In this document: piece after piece, positions 1 to 11,700 of the stretch
How positions within the stretch are numbered: position 1 is the first letter of the stretch
Layout of the letters: every line of letters starts with the position of its first letter
Made by a program: the position numbers and the translations under genes
The notes under the pieces: generated by a model
What the model was told of the DNA's origin: nothing
Database searches by the model: none
What the model saw: the letters and a program-made list of their open reading frames with translations, nothing else
DNA from: Norana najaformis
Lineage: Eukaryota > Annelida > Clitellata > Crassiclitellata > Hormogastridae
Length of the DNA stretch: 64,000 bases
Reading direction: 5' to 3'
Assembly (NCBI GenBank): GCA_964023275.1
Contig: OZ029927.1
Span: 15,415,952-15,479,951 of the forward strand

Positions 1-410
1 CCACTGTTAATACAGCCATATAAATTTAAGCCTGATTATTGGTGTCATATTTTATTGCAAAGTTTGTTCCCAGTATTGTAAACTCTTTCTTAGCTTTTTA
101 CCATTCTTGTAAGAATTTTTTTTCAAACTAAGTTTACATACTTTCGTATGAAAGATTCAGGAAAGTGCAATCTTTGAAAATTCAAGGAATTTCATCGATT
201 TTTCATTTGAGAAAGTAATTTTAGAAAATTAATTTATAACTGTTAGAGAGCTGCACCTGTTTAGCTCAACCAGATAGCCATATAAGCAATGCTTTTGAGA
301 GGTGCCCTAAAACGTGCTATATAAATTTTTGTTTCATTACAGTGAAAATTAATTTAAAGCAGTTTGTTCGTACGTAGCTAAACTGTTCCTTGTTGATGTG
401 GCATTTGTAG

Positions 411-632
411 GAAGATGAACATAGAGACCTTGAGGCACGCATTGCACAGATTGTCGAACGTACAACCAAATCGCACAAGTCGAGTAGCGATCGCAGCGGC
501 AACAGCCGACGTGTGTCACGTTCGTCTCCAAGGCGCCGCAGCCACCGATCGTCATTTCACACACGGCCATACAACGATGATGAGGAACCGGTCATGGATG
601 ACGAGGAGCTGCACAGCCTCCTCGGCGTGTAG
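411..632 (+). CDS. Terminal exon of an RS-domain-like protein (partial)
   Basis: A splice acceptor (TTTGTAG) ends at 410 and is followed by 73 in-frame codons and a TAG stop at 630-632. The peptide starts with an acidic/basic stretch (EDEHRDLEARIAQIVERTTK), continues with Ser/Arg-rich sequence including SRSSPRRRSHRSS, and ends in an acidic tail finishing LHSLLGV. Such RS-rich tails are typical of nuclear splicing or mRNA-processing proteins, so a nuclear role is inferred. The rest of the gene lies to the left of the window and I could not name the family. GC content is clearly higher than in the flanks, which supports coding. The overlapping ATG-started ORF at 415-795 is in another frame and is a shadow. 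Confidence 0.6.
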   Translation, partial: EDEHRDLEARIAQIVERTTKSHKSSSDRSGNSRRVSRSSPRRRSHRSSFHTRPYNDDEEPVMDDEELHSLLGV

Positions 633-1193
633 TTGCGTGACATCGTTGTTAGAGACTGGTGCCCTGGATCTAAGCTCTTTTCTGTTTGTTCTTGGTTGGA
701 CAGAGATCAACGTGACCATTGCTCACGCCTGCATGCCATCTGCACAAGGAAAGCCTGCTCCAGGAGTGCTCTCTGTCTTTGTTTGTACGGATTAACATGA
801 ACATTTTTAGTTACATGAACTGATGTTTTATAATCAGACTTCTGTGATGGAAGCGATGAAACAGTTTGACTGATGTGTTACGAATTGATGGCAAGAAATA
901 ATTTTCCATAAGTGGCAGATGGCATTTGATATATCAGACAGCCCGCTTCATGGTAAAAGAGATGAAACAGTTTGACAGTTATTTTTCCAAGTTTGAAAGT
1001 AAAATTATCAGCAAAGTGATTTGTGCTTGAATAATCTAAAACCTCTCAAACTTGTTCCTCTGCCAAAATGTCAAATGAATTCGTCTCAAACCTGAAACCT
1101 ACAATGCATTTTAATGATATCGTTTATGTTGTTACATCCTGTTATGGAGAAAAAGGCATCCAAAATACCTGTTGTGTTTTGTTTCTTAATAAA
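633..1193 (+). promoter_or_regulatory. Probable 3' UTR and polyadenylation signal (AATAAA at 1188-1193) of the RS-like gene
   Basis: After the TAG stop at 632 the sequence becomes AT-rich and non-coding. The first good AATAAA hexamer on the + strand is at 1188-1193 and is followed by T- and GT-rich sequence. The UTR extent is inferred from this hexamer only. Confidence 0.4.
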
Positions 1194-2763
1194 TCTGGTT
1201 TATAGTACATAGTTTTTTCTTTGAAGATAAACAGGCACGGTCAAGATGTGGCAGTTTCGTAAATTATGTATTCACAAAAAAATTCAAAAAAGTTAACTGA
1301 AAACATGAAACGTTACATATTCCAAGCTTTCTTATGATACATTTTCTACAACAGTCATTCGCTGAGCTAAAGTTATATTTAACGAAGTTACATCCAAACA
1401 TGCAGTATGGGAATGACAATTCAAAAATCAAAAAACAAGACTATTAACACACAGTTCTTCAGTGGAAAAATTAAATTTGAAATAATGGCAAATAATGACA
1501 TTTCATGGCCTGTCTGACTAACAGGCACTTGCAATGCTTTCTACAAAAGGGGACATATTTTCTACTTGGCACCATAATAAAAATGTTTAAGAATTATATA
1601 TATATATATATATATATATATTGCCCCTTGCAGAATGATACAGGTGTGAATTACAGGCAAGAAGAGAGACATTTCACATCTTAACAATAAATGAACAGCA
1701 GATAAGCTATTTCCCTACTATGTCTAGCTAACATTTGTTCAACCAAATTTTGCATGTTCAAACCAAAAGGAAGTATTTACCCCACAGCTGTGACTGCAAT
1801 TCAGAAAATCTAACAATTAAACACCACCTCAGAGTAGCAACAGACTCAGTTTTAACGTAACCATATTGAATTGTTTTACATCAAGAAGTTCTTATTTATA
1901 AAACTTGCGATGGCAGCAAAGATCAAACCAAACTGATCAAATTAAAATGATCTGAATTTGGGGAATCATTCAACTAGCATTAAGATCAGGAAGTCATTTG
2001 AGAATGCTCTAGATGCTAGGAATTCAAGCAAACCTCAAACATGGAGTGCAAAACAGACAATGAGACAGTACCGATTTTATTACAGCCCAACGACATTACT
2101 AAACTTTTGCTTCAATCGATGGATCCAAGTTCTATGCACAGAAAAGCTTTAATAAAAAACAATCACAACATAAATTATCCATTTGAGTAGACATTTCCAC
2201 CTTTCCCAGCCGTACTTGCATAAACATCCATTTATAAAAAAGCCAAAAGACACCAATACGGGTGCAAACCTATGGAGGTATTTTCTTTGCTGAATTCTTC
2301 ACAGGGTCTAAGAATCCATCAACTATTATATCTTGTATTTGCAGACCCACTCACTATCCATTACAATGTATTAATCGTGCATGTGTGGCTTGGGATTGTC
2401 TGAGGCAAGGTTCAAACTTGGAGTTACCATTTCAAGAACTAAACTAAACCACCATCATTTCAAACTGTCAATTAACCATTATAAATTTAATCTGAATGCT
2501 TTTATAATGCCATTATCGTACCCGTGCGGCAGCAACTGAAGGTCAATTTGGAATAAAATGCTGCTGCTGGTGTTATGGAAATCAGTTCAGATTGATGAAA
2601 CACACCTCATTTCAGTTATATGTATCTTAGCCAAACAATGCCTCAAAATCCGTTAACGCTGTAATGTACCGTAATCTTTATTTCACAGTTCAACCATGTT
2701 TGTACTTTGTTAAAAATAGCTCATCACTCAAATGACCATAGTCTGTCACATATTTTTAAAAAG
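1194..2763. other. Intergenic region between convergent genes
   Basis: AT-rich sequence without convincing coding exons on either strand. It holds a short (TA)n run at about 1597-1621. Part of it, at the high-coordinate end, is probably the 3' UTR of TMEM214. The short ORFs here (1958-2152, 2262-2447) show no splice context or recognisable protein and are treated as chance. Confidence 0.5.
2677..2682 (-). promoter_or_regulatory. Candidate poly(A) signal of TMEM214
   Basis: AATAAA on the minus strand, about 80 bases after the TMEM214 stop codon. It is the closest canonical hexamer. Other hexamers lie further down, so use is uncertain. Confidence 0.35.
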
Positions 2764-5700
2764 TTAATCCTTGCCAACGAGGTTAACCACCCAGTCAATT
2801 GCTCCTGTGACATAGGGAGTCAACAAGGACAAAATGCTTGACAACTTGGCCAAAATGTTCTCTGGATCTAAGCTGCCCCTGAAAAAAGCAACGAATTTTA
2901 GTACAGAACATCCAACAGCAGCCATTAATGTATCAGTAATAAATGTATTTATGGTAATTAAGCAAATATTATATCAATTCTTTTGTCCACCTGAATTTTA
3001 TTTATTATGGCATATAAGCAAACTGCAATTTTCTACACTTCTTATTCCCAAATTGGCAAGGCAAGCTTCCAAACAGCTTAGAATTAGCCTAATTTTCATT
3101 ATCTAATCTAATCTTAGAACTTCTACTGTAACAAAGAACCAAGCATGAATAGACAGTCATCACTAATTAAAACCAATAGGCACGCTGCCACATAGAATCA
3201 GTCAGCATTCTTTCCTAAGCACAAGTGGTACTTAAGATAAGAATGTTAGTGTTTTGAAAATTGTTTTTGCTGTTATTATTATTATTACATCATTAAAGTT
3301 TAAATCAGCAAATTATCATAATCAATAAGTCTGCCATCCTGGCACATCACACAAGCACGCCGAAATAGAGCCAACAGTCCTTCAGAACTAAGTTGAAGCC
3401 ATGGCGGAGAGAGATATTGTGGGTTCTGTTCGCAGTCCATGAATTTTTCCAGTTCAAACTGGTAAAGGTTCTGGTTCTGCATGTTTTGGTTTTAGTGTTT
3501 TTGTTTTCGTAATTTCTATTCTAATCTTTACATATGTACTGAATGCAAACAACTGATTTGCGACAGGTAACTCACGTGAAAACATTCTCAAGCAGCCACT
3601 CGGTTACGGCCATAAAATAGTACGCAAAGATGTTCCAAAGCCAGCGAGTTATTTCAAATGCCCACCACAAGGCGGCACTGGAGTAGCGGCCAAGAAATTC
3701 CAGGACAACCGGCAGATACAGGTCAAGCTGACAAAACAAATATCAAAACAAAACTTGACACAATAGATAAAACACTGTGCTGTCATGTTTGACAGAATTT
3801 TTGCAGCGACTAATCGTCACGGTAACAACGATCAACTTTCATGCTGCGTGCAGCAGCGGGAACATCTCTAGACTTCTAGCAAGAGTATCTAGAGCAAGTC
3901 ATTAGCGCGCGATTGCTTAGTTTCATGAACTGATCCCTTGCGCACGTCATACAAATACTAAGAAAAATATATAAAAGATAACATCAAAACAAACGATCCT
4001 TTGGAATCGGTGAAACAGGGAAAACTATGACTAGGAGTTTGGTCAAAAGAAGCTATTTTTCCAGTCTCGTCTGAAATTTGAGACATAGGAAAATACTACC
4101 CTCGAAAGACTGGTACAGGAAATCCATAGAGAACTTTCAGATTCATTTTCATTCCCATCAGCACTAATTTAAATGAAGTATTCCAGAGAAGTCAGCTTTC
4201 TCTTTTGTTACATACCTTTTCCATAAGCCACTGGCGCTGTGTTTTTGTGGCCTCCATGACAAAAGCAGCAACGTAAACCAGTTTTTCCCAGACTAGGAAA
4301 CAGTACGGTGAGATAATCTCCCAAACCTTGCTCACGTGAACAGGAACATTATCTCCCAACCATCTGTTAAACAACAAAATTCGAGAAAAACCTGATAAGT
4401 CACCATTGCAGAAAATACAAGCAAAGGTATGGTAACATGAATGCTCACTTATTACACATTCGGAGTTGTGGCCCCGAGGGTGAAGGCTATCACGGCTGAA
4501 AAGCAAACAAGACAACAGCAGCCGAACAACAGGACAACCATTCCTTGAATGATGCACTCAGATTCGAAACTCAGACGCAGGGGTCAAAGGCAAAAGATAA
4601 TGAATACTTAAAAGAATAAAACTTAACGTAAATCTGTACCTTCTCTTCGATCTACTTAAAATGGCGTGTGATCCTATCAATCGAAATCTCAGCCGGCCCG
4701 TGGAGAATGTTTAAAAATTGAGCAGCAGCCAAAACAATAATTACTGGTGGCAAAGAACCACAAATTGCGGATAAAATCCAAATGCTTGGCAGAGATTGAC
4801 AAACAGCTCAACTTACAGCCAGATTTTGCTAGAATAAGTGCAGATGCGACCCCAGACATGACGCAGGAAGTAGAGTATTCCTGCCTCTTCCAGAACACGA
4901 TACGTCCTTGACTCTATATGAAATAAAAGGCATTTACTGCTTAACGTAAATGGCCAAGCATCACAATGAGGAAGTCTACCTGGCATCCAACAGGTCAGAT
5001 GCAAGTTTCTGTCCAGTTTGCTGATGGTATATTCTTGTGTATTAAATAATTAAAATGCATAAAATCAGTGTACAGATAACTAACTAGCAGAAGATTTTTG
5101 ACTGTCACACTTTGGGTATCACATATGAAGAATGCATGCCGTAACGATCCTGTAGTGACCATTTTATTGCATCTTCAAGCGTCTACAATAACTTACAGTA
5201 TGCATTTAATTCAACGTTCTTACAAGATGCAAATAATACAGGTGATTAGTATTTCATGCGGCCAAGTCTGTTATATCTTTTTTGTCTTTTTTCTCTTCAT
5301 ATTTTCCTCTAATTTTAAACAACAAATGCCCACCCAATTACAGATAATTTGAGAAATCTAAAAAATACCTACTCTGAACAGATCCACTGGTTACTGAGTC
5401 GGCCAAAAATGCAGCAATGAACACAAGAATTATCAGAAGAAACACTGACTTCCAGGGAAACATAACCTTGTTCAACTTTGCTAGCAGTTCCTAAATAGAA
5501 GATCAAAAACACTCACAAAATAATTTTTTACAAAGAACTTCAATTATTTTGAAACCAAAACACATTCATTTTTAAAAACGTTAATTAACTCTGGGTGTTT
5601 AAATAACAGTGACCAAGCAAAAAGTCATGCAAACCTAAGCACAGCATTCACTAGTCTATCATTATCGTTACCAATATTTACAATACTGTTAGGGTTAGTT

Positions 5701-8700
5701 ACTGTTTGTACTTATGTATCCAAGAACTTATACAGCACGTTTTAAGAACCTCACAAAGACGCTATGCACCTGGATGTTAGTACAATGCCTCTTAAGAACC
5801 TTTCTACAATGCTCTGTACTACCCTAAATGATGTCAGAGTCCGTTAAGTTAGTTAATCAGTCACTCAGACCCATAATATAGCACCTCTTAGTACCTTACA
5901 AAATCACCGCCTGTGCTAGCCTAAACGATGGTAAAGTCTTAAGATCAAAATCTTCATCAATAAGCTAAACAATGTTCAGATAACTAGAAGAGTCACCACT
6001 GGCAAAGAATCAGATAACCCTGAATAAATAATAATAATAAATAATAATAATTAGAAATTTCTAATGCACTGGTGTCTAATGCACAAGGCATCAACCAATG
6101 GCACACCAAAGCCAAGCTGCAATTAGGTCAATATCCAGAAGGTCAATCCACAGGACAGAGAGGCAACCTACAGTGGATAAGCAATTTGAAAAAAAGTAAG
6201 TTTTAAGCTAAGAATGAAATGACAGAAGCCACTGAGAACGAACAGACACAGGGAGGGAGTTCCAAAATTTAGGTCCAGCAACAGAAAAAGCCCTTTTACC
6301 CAGAACAGTTCTAGTCCAAGTTCTACCAACACATCTACAATTTACACTGCACTCAATTACCACATAAAGCAATTACACTCTGAAAATAAAAAAGTATTCA
6401 CAAGTATGCCTTACTTTACAGCTTGCAACAGCACTATGATATTCCGGCTTCTTCAACATCTGAGGATCCGACGCCAACTCTTCGTTCGTGAGGTGGAAAG
6501 CGCGGACTGTCTCTCGCAGAATCTTACGATTGACGGTCAATTTATCCAGATGAGTGGCAAGATGGTTGAGCAGAATACTGGACATGTTAAAAAATGACAT
6601 TGTTCAACGCAAGACCTGTACCATGCAAGTCTTCAAACTAGATTAAATTATGCAAGAAATTACAGGATATGACGCATCTGTCCATTTCTTATTATTAGTA
6701 TTTCTGCATTTATTAAGCACCACTAAGCATAAATCGATAGCACCGAGCAATTGTAAGATAGGGACTTCCAGTAACTGTATCATGGGAGGCTCAAACCTGT
6801 ACTATCTGTGTTAGAAGTGGAATGCTCAATCCAATCGACTACCGTGCCCCACAAATTTCATAAACCTATAGTGGCCTGGCACAGAACAGACAGCTAATAA
6901 AACAAATAGCACATAAAAAGATCTTAAGACAAATGTTATACAAATGAAGCATAAACCCTATTCAGAGAAGTTCGTAAAATGCACAGAAACTGTTGTAGCA
7001 CATGAAGAAATGTTTGCGACATTTGCCATATAGTATCATTATGGTACAGTCACTGACCTGGATTGATCCATCATCTTGTTGTAAGCCTGACGCCAAACAC
7101 TGAACGACTGGACATCTATCGTAAGGCAAGTAACCAGACACTCGAGCAGCTATTAACAAAAAACAAAACTGCCCTTAAATCGTTTCCAAAATCTAAAACA
7201 AACATACTCTATCTTCCGGCCTTTGTAGCCATTGGATCTACACTGGTTCTGTCGAAACAGCTGTGATTGTGAAATACAGTTATAATTAGAACTTTACTTG
7301 TTTATTAAGAAAACAGCACTAAGGAAGATCCTAGATTAGATTACATTAGAATGATTAAGGCTCAAAGCAATCAAAATCGGACACTTTCTTAACTATGCAT
7401 CAGTCCTGAAATTGACATTTTCTTACCCATGCATTGGTCTCTCCCTTTGGAACATTCTTCCTGCAAACAGACGTGCTGGTACTGTTCGTTCTAGCTCGTC
7501 TGAAGTTAAATTCTCTTCTTAGGCAAAAGTGTACTTGCTTAAATCTTATGGGCAGTGATGTTCATGGCAATTCTGAGAGGTTCTTAAAAGGTGCTACACA
7601 AAAGCTCACAACATACATACATCATATAAACATATATATACTAACAGTGAGTAACAATTGGGAGACATAAAAGTGAAAGAATTTAATTCAGTGTCAGAAG
7701 ACGACCAATTTACAATTCAGCCTCATTATAACACAATACTTTTTATTATTTTTTATTACCATTTTTGCATTTATCACGAGCGCAAGGTCATAAATCTGAA
7801 TCTGAGACGTGAAGCAACCCTAATGAAGGATTTGCTCAAGGTCCTTATGTAATAACCGTTTAAAGGGAAGCTCGAACCCATACTCTACGTGTTACAAGTT
7901 GAGCGCTCTATCCGATCGGCTACTATGCCCCCACATGATATGGCTTTCAAATGTTGTTGTACCGCACTTATATATGAAATAGAAAAAAGAGAGAAAATAA
8001 AGCATACTTCTGATTTCTTGCTCTCATTACAATCTGCTGTGCAACGAAAGAGGAATGGAGAGAAAAAATTATGAAGATTTGTAGCAGCATCACCCCATGC
8101 CAAAGCCTGCAACAAAAATCCCAATACGATTGCAAAACGCAACAAATCTGACACAGTTTTGGATAATCTCTTTGCCATCATGTAATGTTTTTTATTATTA
8201 CTATTTCCAAAGTTTGACGACATCTTATGGCTACAGTGGCCGTTGACGTCTTTAAAATGTTTTAGTCATGACAAACTGTTAAGTGGAGATCGTTAAAGAT
8301 TAAAGGCTATTCATATCCAAAATAGATTCACTACCAGAGTAGCATCTCTATGAGCAGTTTATCATCTACATAAGAATCACTCATTCCAGAGCATACAAAG
8401 ATTCAAACTCCAGAAATGTTCATTGCAAATGCACAGATTCTAAAGTATTGTCAACTTCCACAAAAATATGTGCATCAATAAAGCTGACAAATCCATGAGA
8501 AGCTAGCGAGAAGATGATTGTCACCTTGATTTTTGGATAGAGAAGTAACACTCTCTTTCGTAGATCGGTTGAAAGATTCGACTGATCAGCATAAAGTATG
8601 CTGAACAGTCTAAAGAAATCAGCTTTGGACATGACACCAAATCCTGACTTCAAGTCAGAGTGTAACCTAGACAGTAATATTACTAAAACCATCAAAACAT

Positions 8701-11700
8701 ACAAAAAGTATACAAAACAAGATAAAATATGAAAAATTTTGAATGTACACATGTATGTATACACATATGTATGTATGTATATTCGTATGTATGTATGTAT
8801 GTATGTATGTACTGTATATACGTATGTATATACATATGTATGTGTGTATGTATGTATGTATATATATATGTATATGCGTATGTATGCATGTATGTATGCA
8901 TGCTTGTATGCACTATACTTTGGGTCAGTTTACCTGAAGAGGTTTTCTAGGTAATCCACCACATAGTTCGAAAGATTTCTCAATGGAAGAACGGGCAACA
9001 TCAGCGTCAACCAAACTACAATTAAGAGAAAATATTCCACATCAAAGTCCACACAAGGTTGTGCATGACTAATATAAAACATAACCCTATTTAACCAGAA
9101 GTGTAACAATACCACTCAGAAATAAAAATTAATAAGTTGAACAGATATATATCTGGAAAACAAGACCTTGTGTGATTATTATCACTATTATTATCACAAT
9201 CATTATCATAATTACAATAATACTGAATTTTAGCCACAACTTAAAATATCATTTTAAAAAATTATAGAATGAAGGAGTCAAAAGCAGTATTCCTTACGAC
9301 AATTGTTTTTTCATCATTTGTGAGACTTACAAAAGTCCTTTCCTAATAATGTTAAGCAAAGGTGTCTGTTTACCTTTGAGACCATTTGCCAGGCTGCTAA
9401 GACCTGCCTGGCCAATAACCCACATGAGAGACAGACTTCGTATAGGTCTTGACTGGTTCTTCTGCAATATGGTCAAGTGCTAGAAAGAAGTAACACAAGA
9501 CATTAAAACATATGCGACATCACTTGCAAAAGTGTCAAACACAGCCCGTTAAGCAGAAGTGTGATCTAATGCAAGTTCTCATTAGCTGAAACAAGGTCAA
9601 ATACATTTAAACACGAAAAGCATAGCAGACGTAATTATAAAGTTCCACAGATTTTCAATTTTTAAATGATTTCACAATCGTTAACAATATGATGTCTAAC
9701 GTGCACACTAGCGTATACATGTACACAAATTCATGGCATGTGTGCGACATTGTGGCTGACTGCCAGAGTGCTTCCCTTGCAGCAAAGAATGTGCAGTTTC
9801 AAAACTACTCTGAGAAAGGACTTTGAGAAAAGGACATAATGCACAACTACTTAGCAATCACACAAGCATATCTTGATATATGTAAACATACAAAAGATTT
9901 TGCAAAAAAATCATTTTGCAAGTTGGCAAATACTATGCAGCAAATCTAACCTTCTCCAGAGATTTTATAGCCGTTTGCGGTTTGTGATATAGCAGCAGCT
10001 GCACAAACAAACGGGTGCCATGTGGGGGTATGCCTACAATCAAAAGAAAAATAAACAAATAATTTATATAATTTGCAAAGCAATCATAACCAGAGACAGT
10101 AATTGTAACAACATTTCTACAGTGCTTATTACAAATCTCTCAAAGATAATGATGATGATGATTAATAGAGTGCCACAGTATGGCTGAGTCTGTAAAAGGA
10201 CAATCTACAGGTACAGTAATTCGTGACTGCAGTCACATGCACTGTAAAATAACTATGCAGTATTTCTTACGACAACTGTTTTTTCATCATTTGTGAGACT
10301 TACAAAAGTCCTTTCCTAGTCATGGGTCATTTGTAGTCAGTTCATGCTCTGTCTGTCTGTCTATCTGTCTGTGTCTGTCTGTCCATCTGTCTGTCTCCTA
10401 CATATACTACGTCAAAGATGCTCAGTTATGTGGAAAGTGTCTTTAATGCTTGGAAAAAAGGAATCTTATCTGCATTCAGCACAGATCGGTCGGAAAACAG
10501 ACTGTTCAAGAATCGTAGTCCAGTGGAGGAGATTTGAAGCCCAAAAACTCAGGTTAACGTGGAGAATCCAAGATCAAAGAAAAAGAGGTTGTTGTAAGGT
10601 CAGATAATGTAAAGTAAGGTGCAATGCATCTGTAATAAGTCTTGACCAACAAAATAAATAATTTATTAAATAAATCATGTAGTTTGTCTGATAATGGCTA
10701 AAAATAGCACATCACCTCCATAATGATCAAATAATATAAGGAAATGCAGTTTTAGTATTAACTTAAAAATCACCTTTTGTTAGATCATTAAGAATGGATT
10801 CCATGCAGTATTCAAGAAATGACTCTAGAGTGGCTGCAGTTAAACCAGAAATCGTCTCCAACAGTAGATCTCGGACTTCGGATGGCAGGAGACACATCGG
10901 ATAGTCTAAGAAAAGAAGTATTTTAAAATTCAATTTCCATTTTCATCCAACTTTGAGTCTAGTAGCTCAGGAAAAAAAGCAAGGTTACTCAATAAGTTAA
11001 TCCCCAATGTAAGCTAAAATAAAATTTAGCAGGCTAATTCCAATTCCTGATTAAATGAAAATGGCCTTAAGTTTTCAAAATGCTTCCATTAATGTTCTAT
11101 GAACATCAGCTAATTAACGGAAACATGTTCGAACCCAAAGGCATTGCTAGTAAGGACCTAATCTTACCTGGAGGTTTGCCATCGAAAACTGGGTCTGTAT
11201 CAGGTATCTTGTCAAGACTGAGGTTCAGCGAAGATGCAAGATCCTTCAACCAAACTTCCGGATTTACAGGAAACGTGATCATAACTTTATCTAAGACCTT
11301 TTTCAATTCCTCCACTTCCAACTAAAACAGAATTCAGCTGAAACCATACAGTAATGACAAAAGCAGCTGCTCACCTATTTGTTTAATGATAAACAAACAA
11401 TAATCCACAGCCAGTGAATTTCAATAATGCAATTATTTCCAATTTGGCTCCAAAATATCTTTGTGATCTTATTCGGCCTCCACACTCTAGTATCTCATCT
11501 CGTCCTTTACGTTCTCTAGATCATCTTGATCTATTTGTTCCTCGTGTTAAGTCCTCGTTTGTTCAGCAGTGGGCTTTTGCTGTTGTTGGCCCTTCTCTAA
11601 GGAAAGAACTTCCGCTTTCATTTCATGCAAGGGTCACTGTTGGTGATAGAGCTGAGTCGTTTAAAGACATTCTTATTTCCCAGGAGGCTCTCATGCTGGA

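Noticed and set aside
415..795. Plus-strand ORF of 126 residues
   Set aside because: It overlaps the RS-like terminal exon in a different frame; the splice acceptor at 410 and the RS composition favour the other frame.
8692..8954. Overlapping ORFs on both strands rich in Tyr, Ile, Met, Cys and Val
   Set aside because: They translate an (ATGT)n microsatellite; open frames on both strands follow from the repeat.
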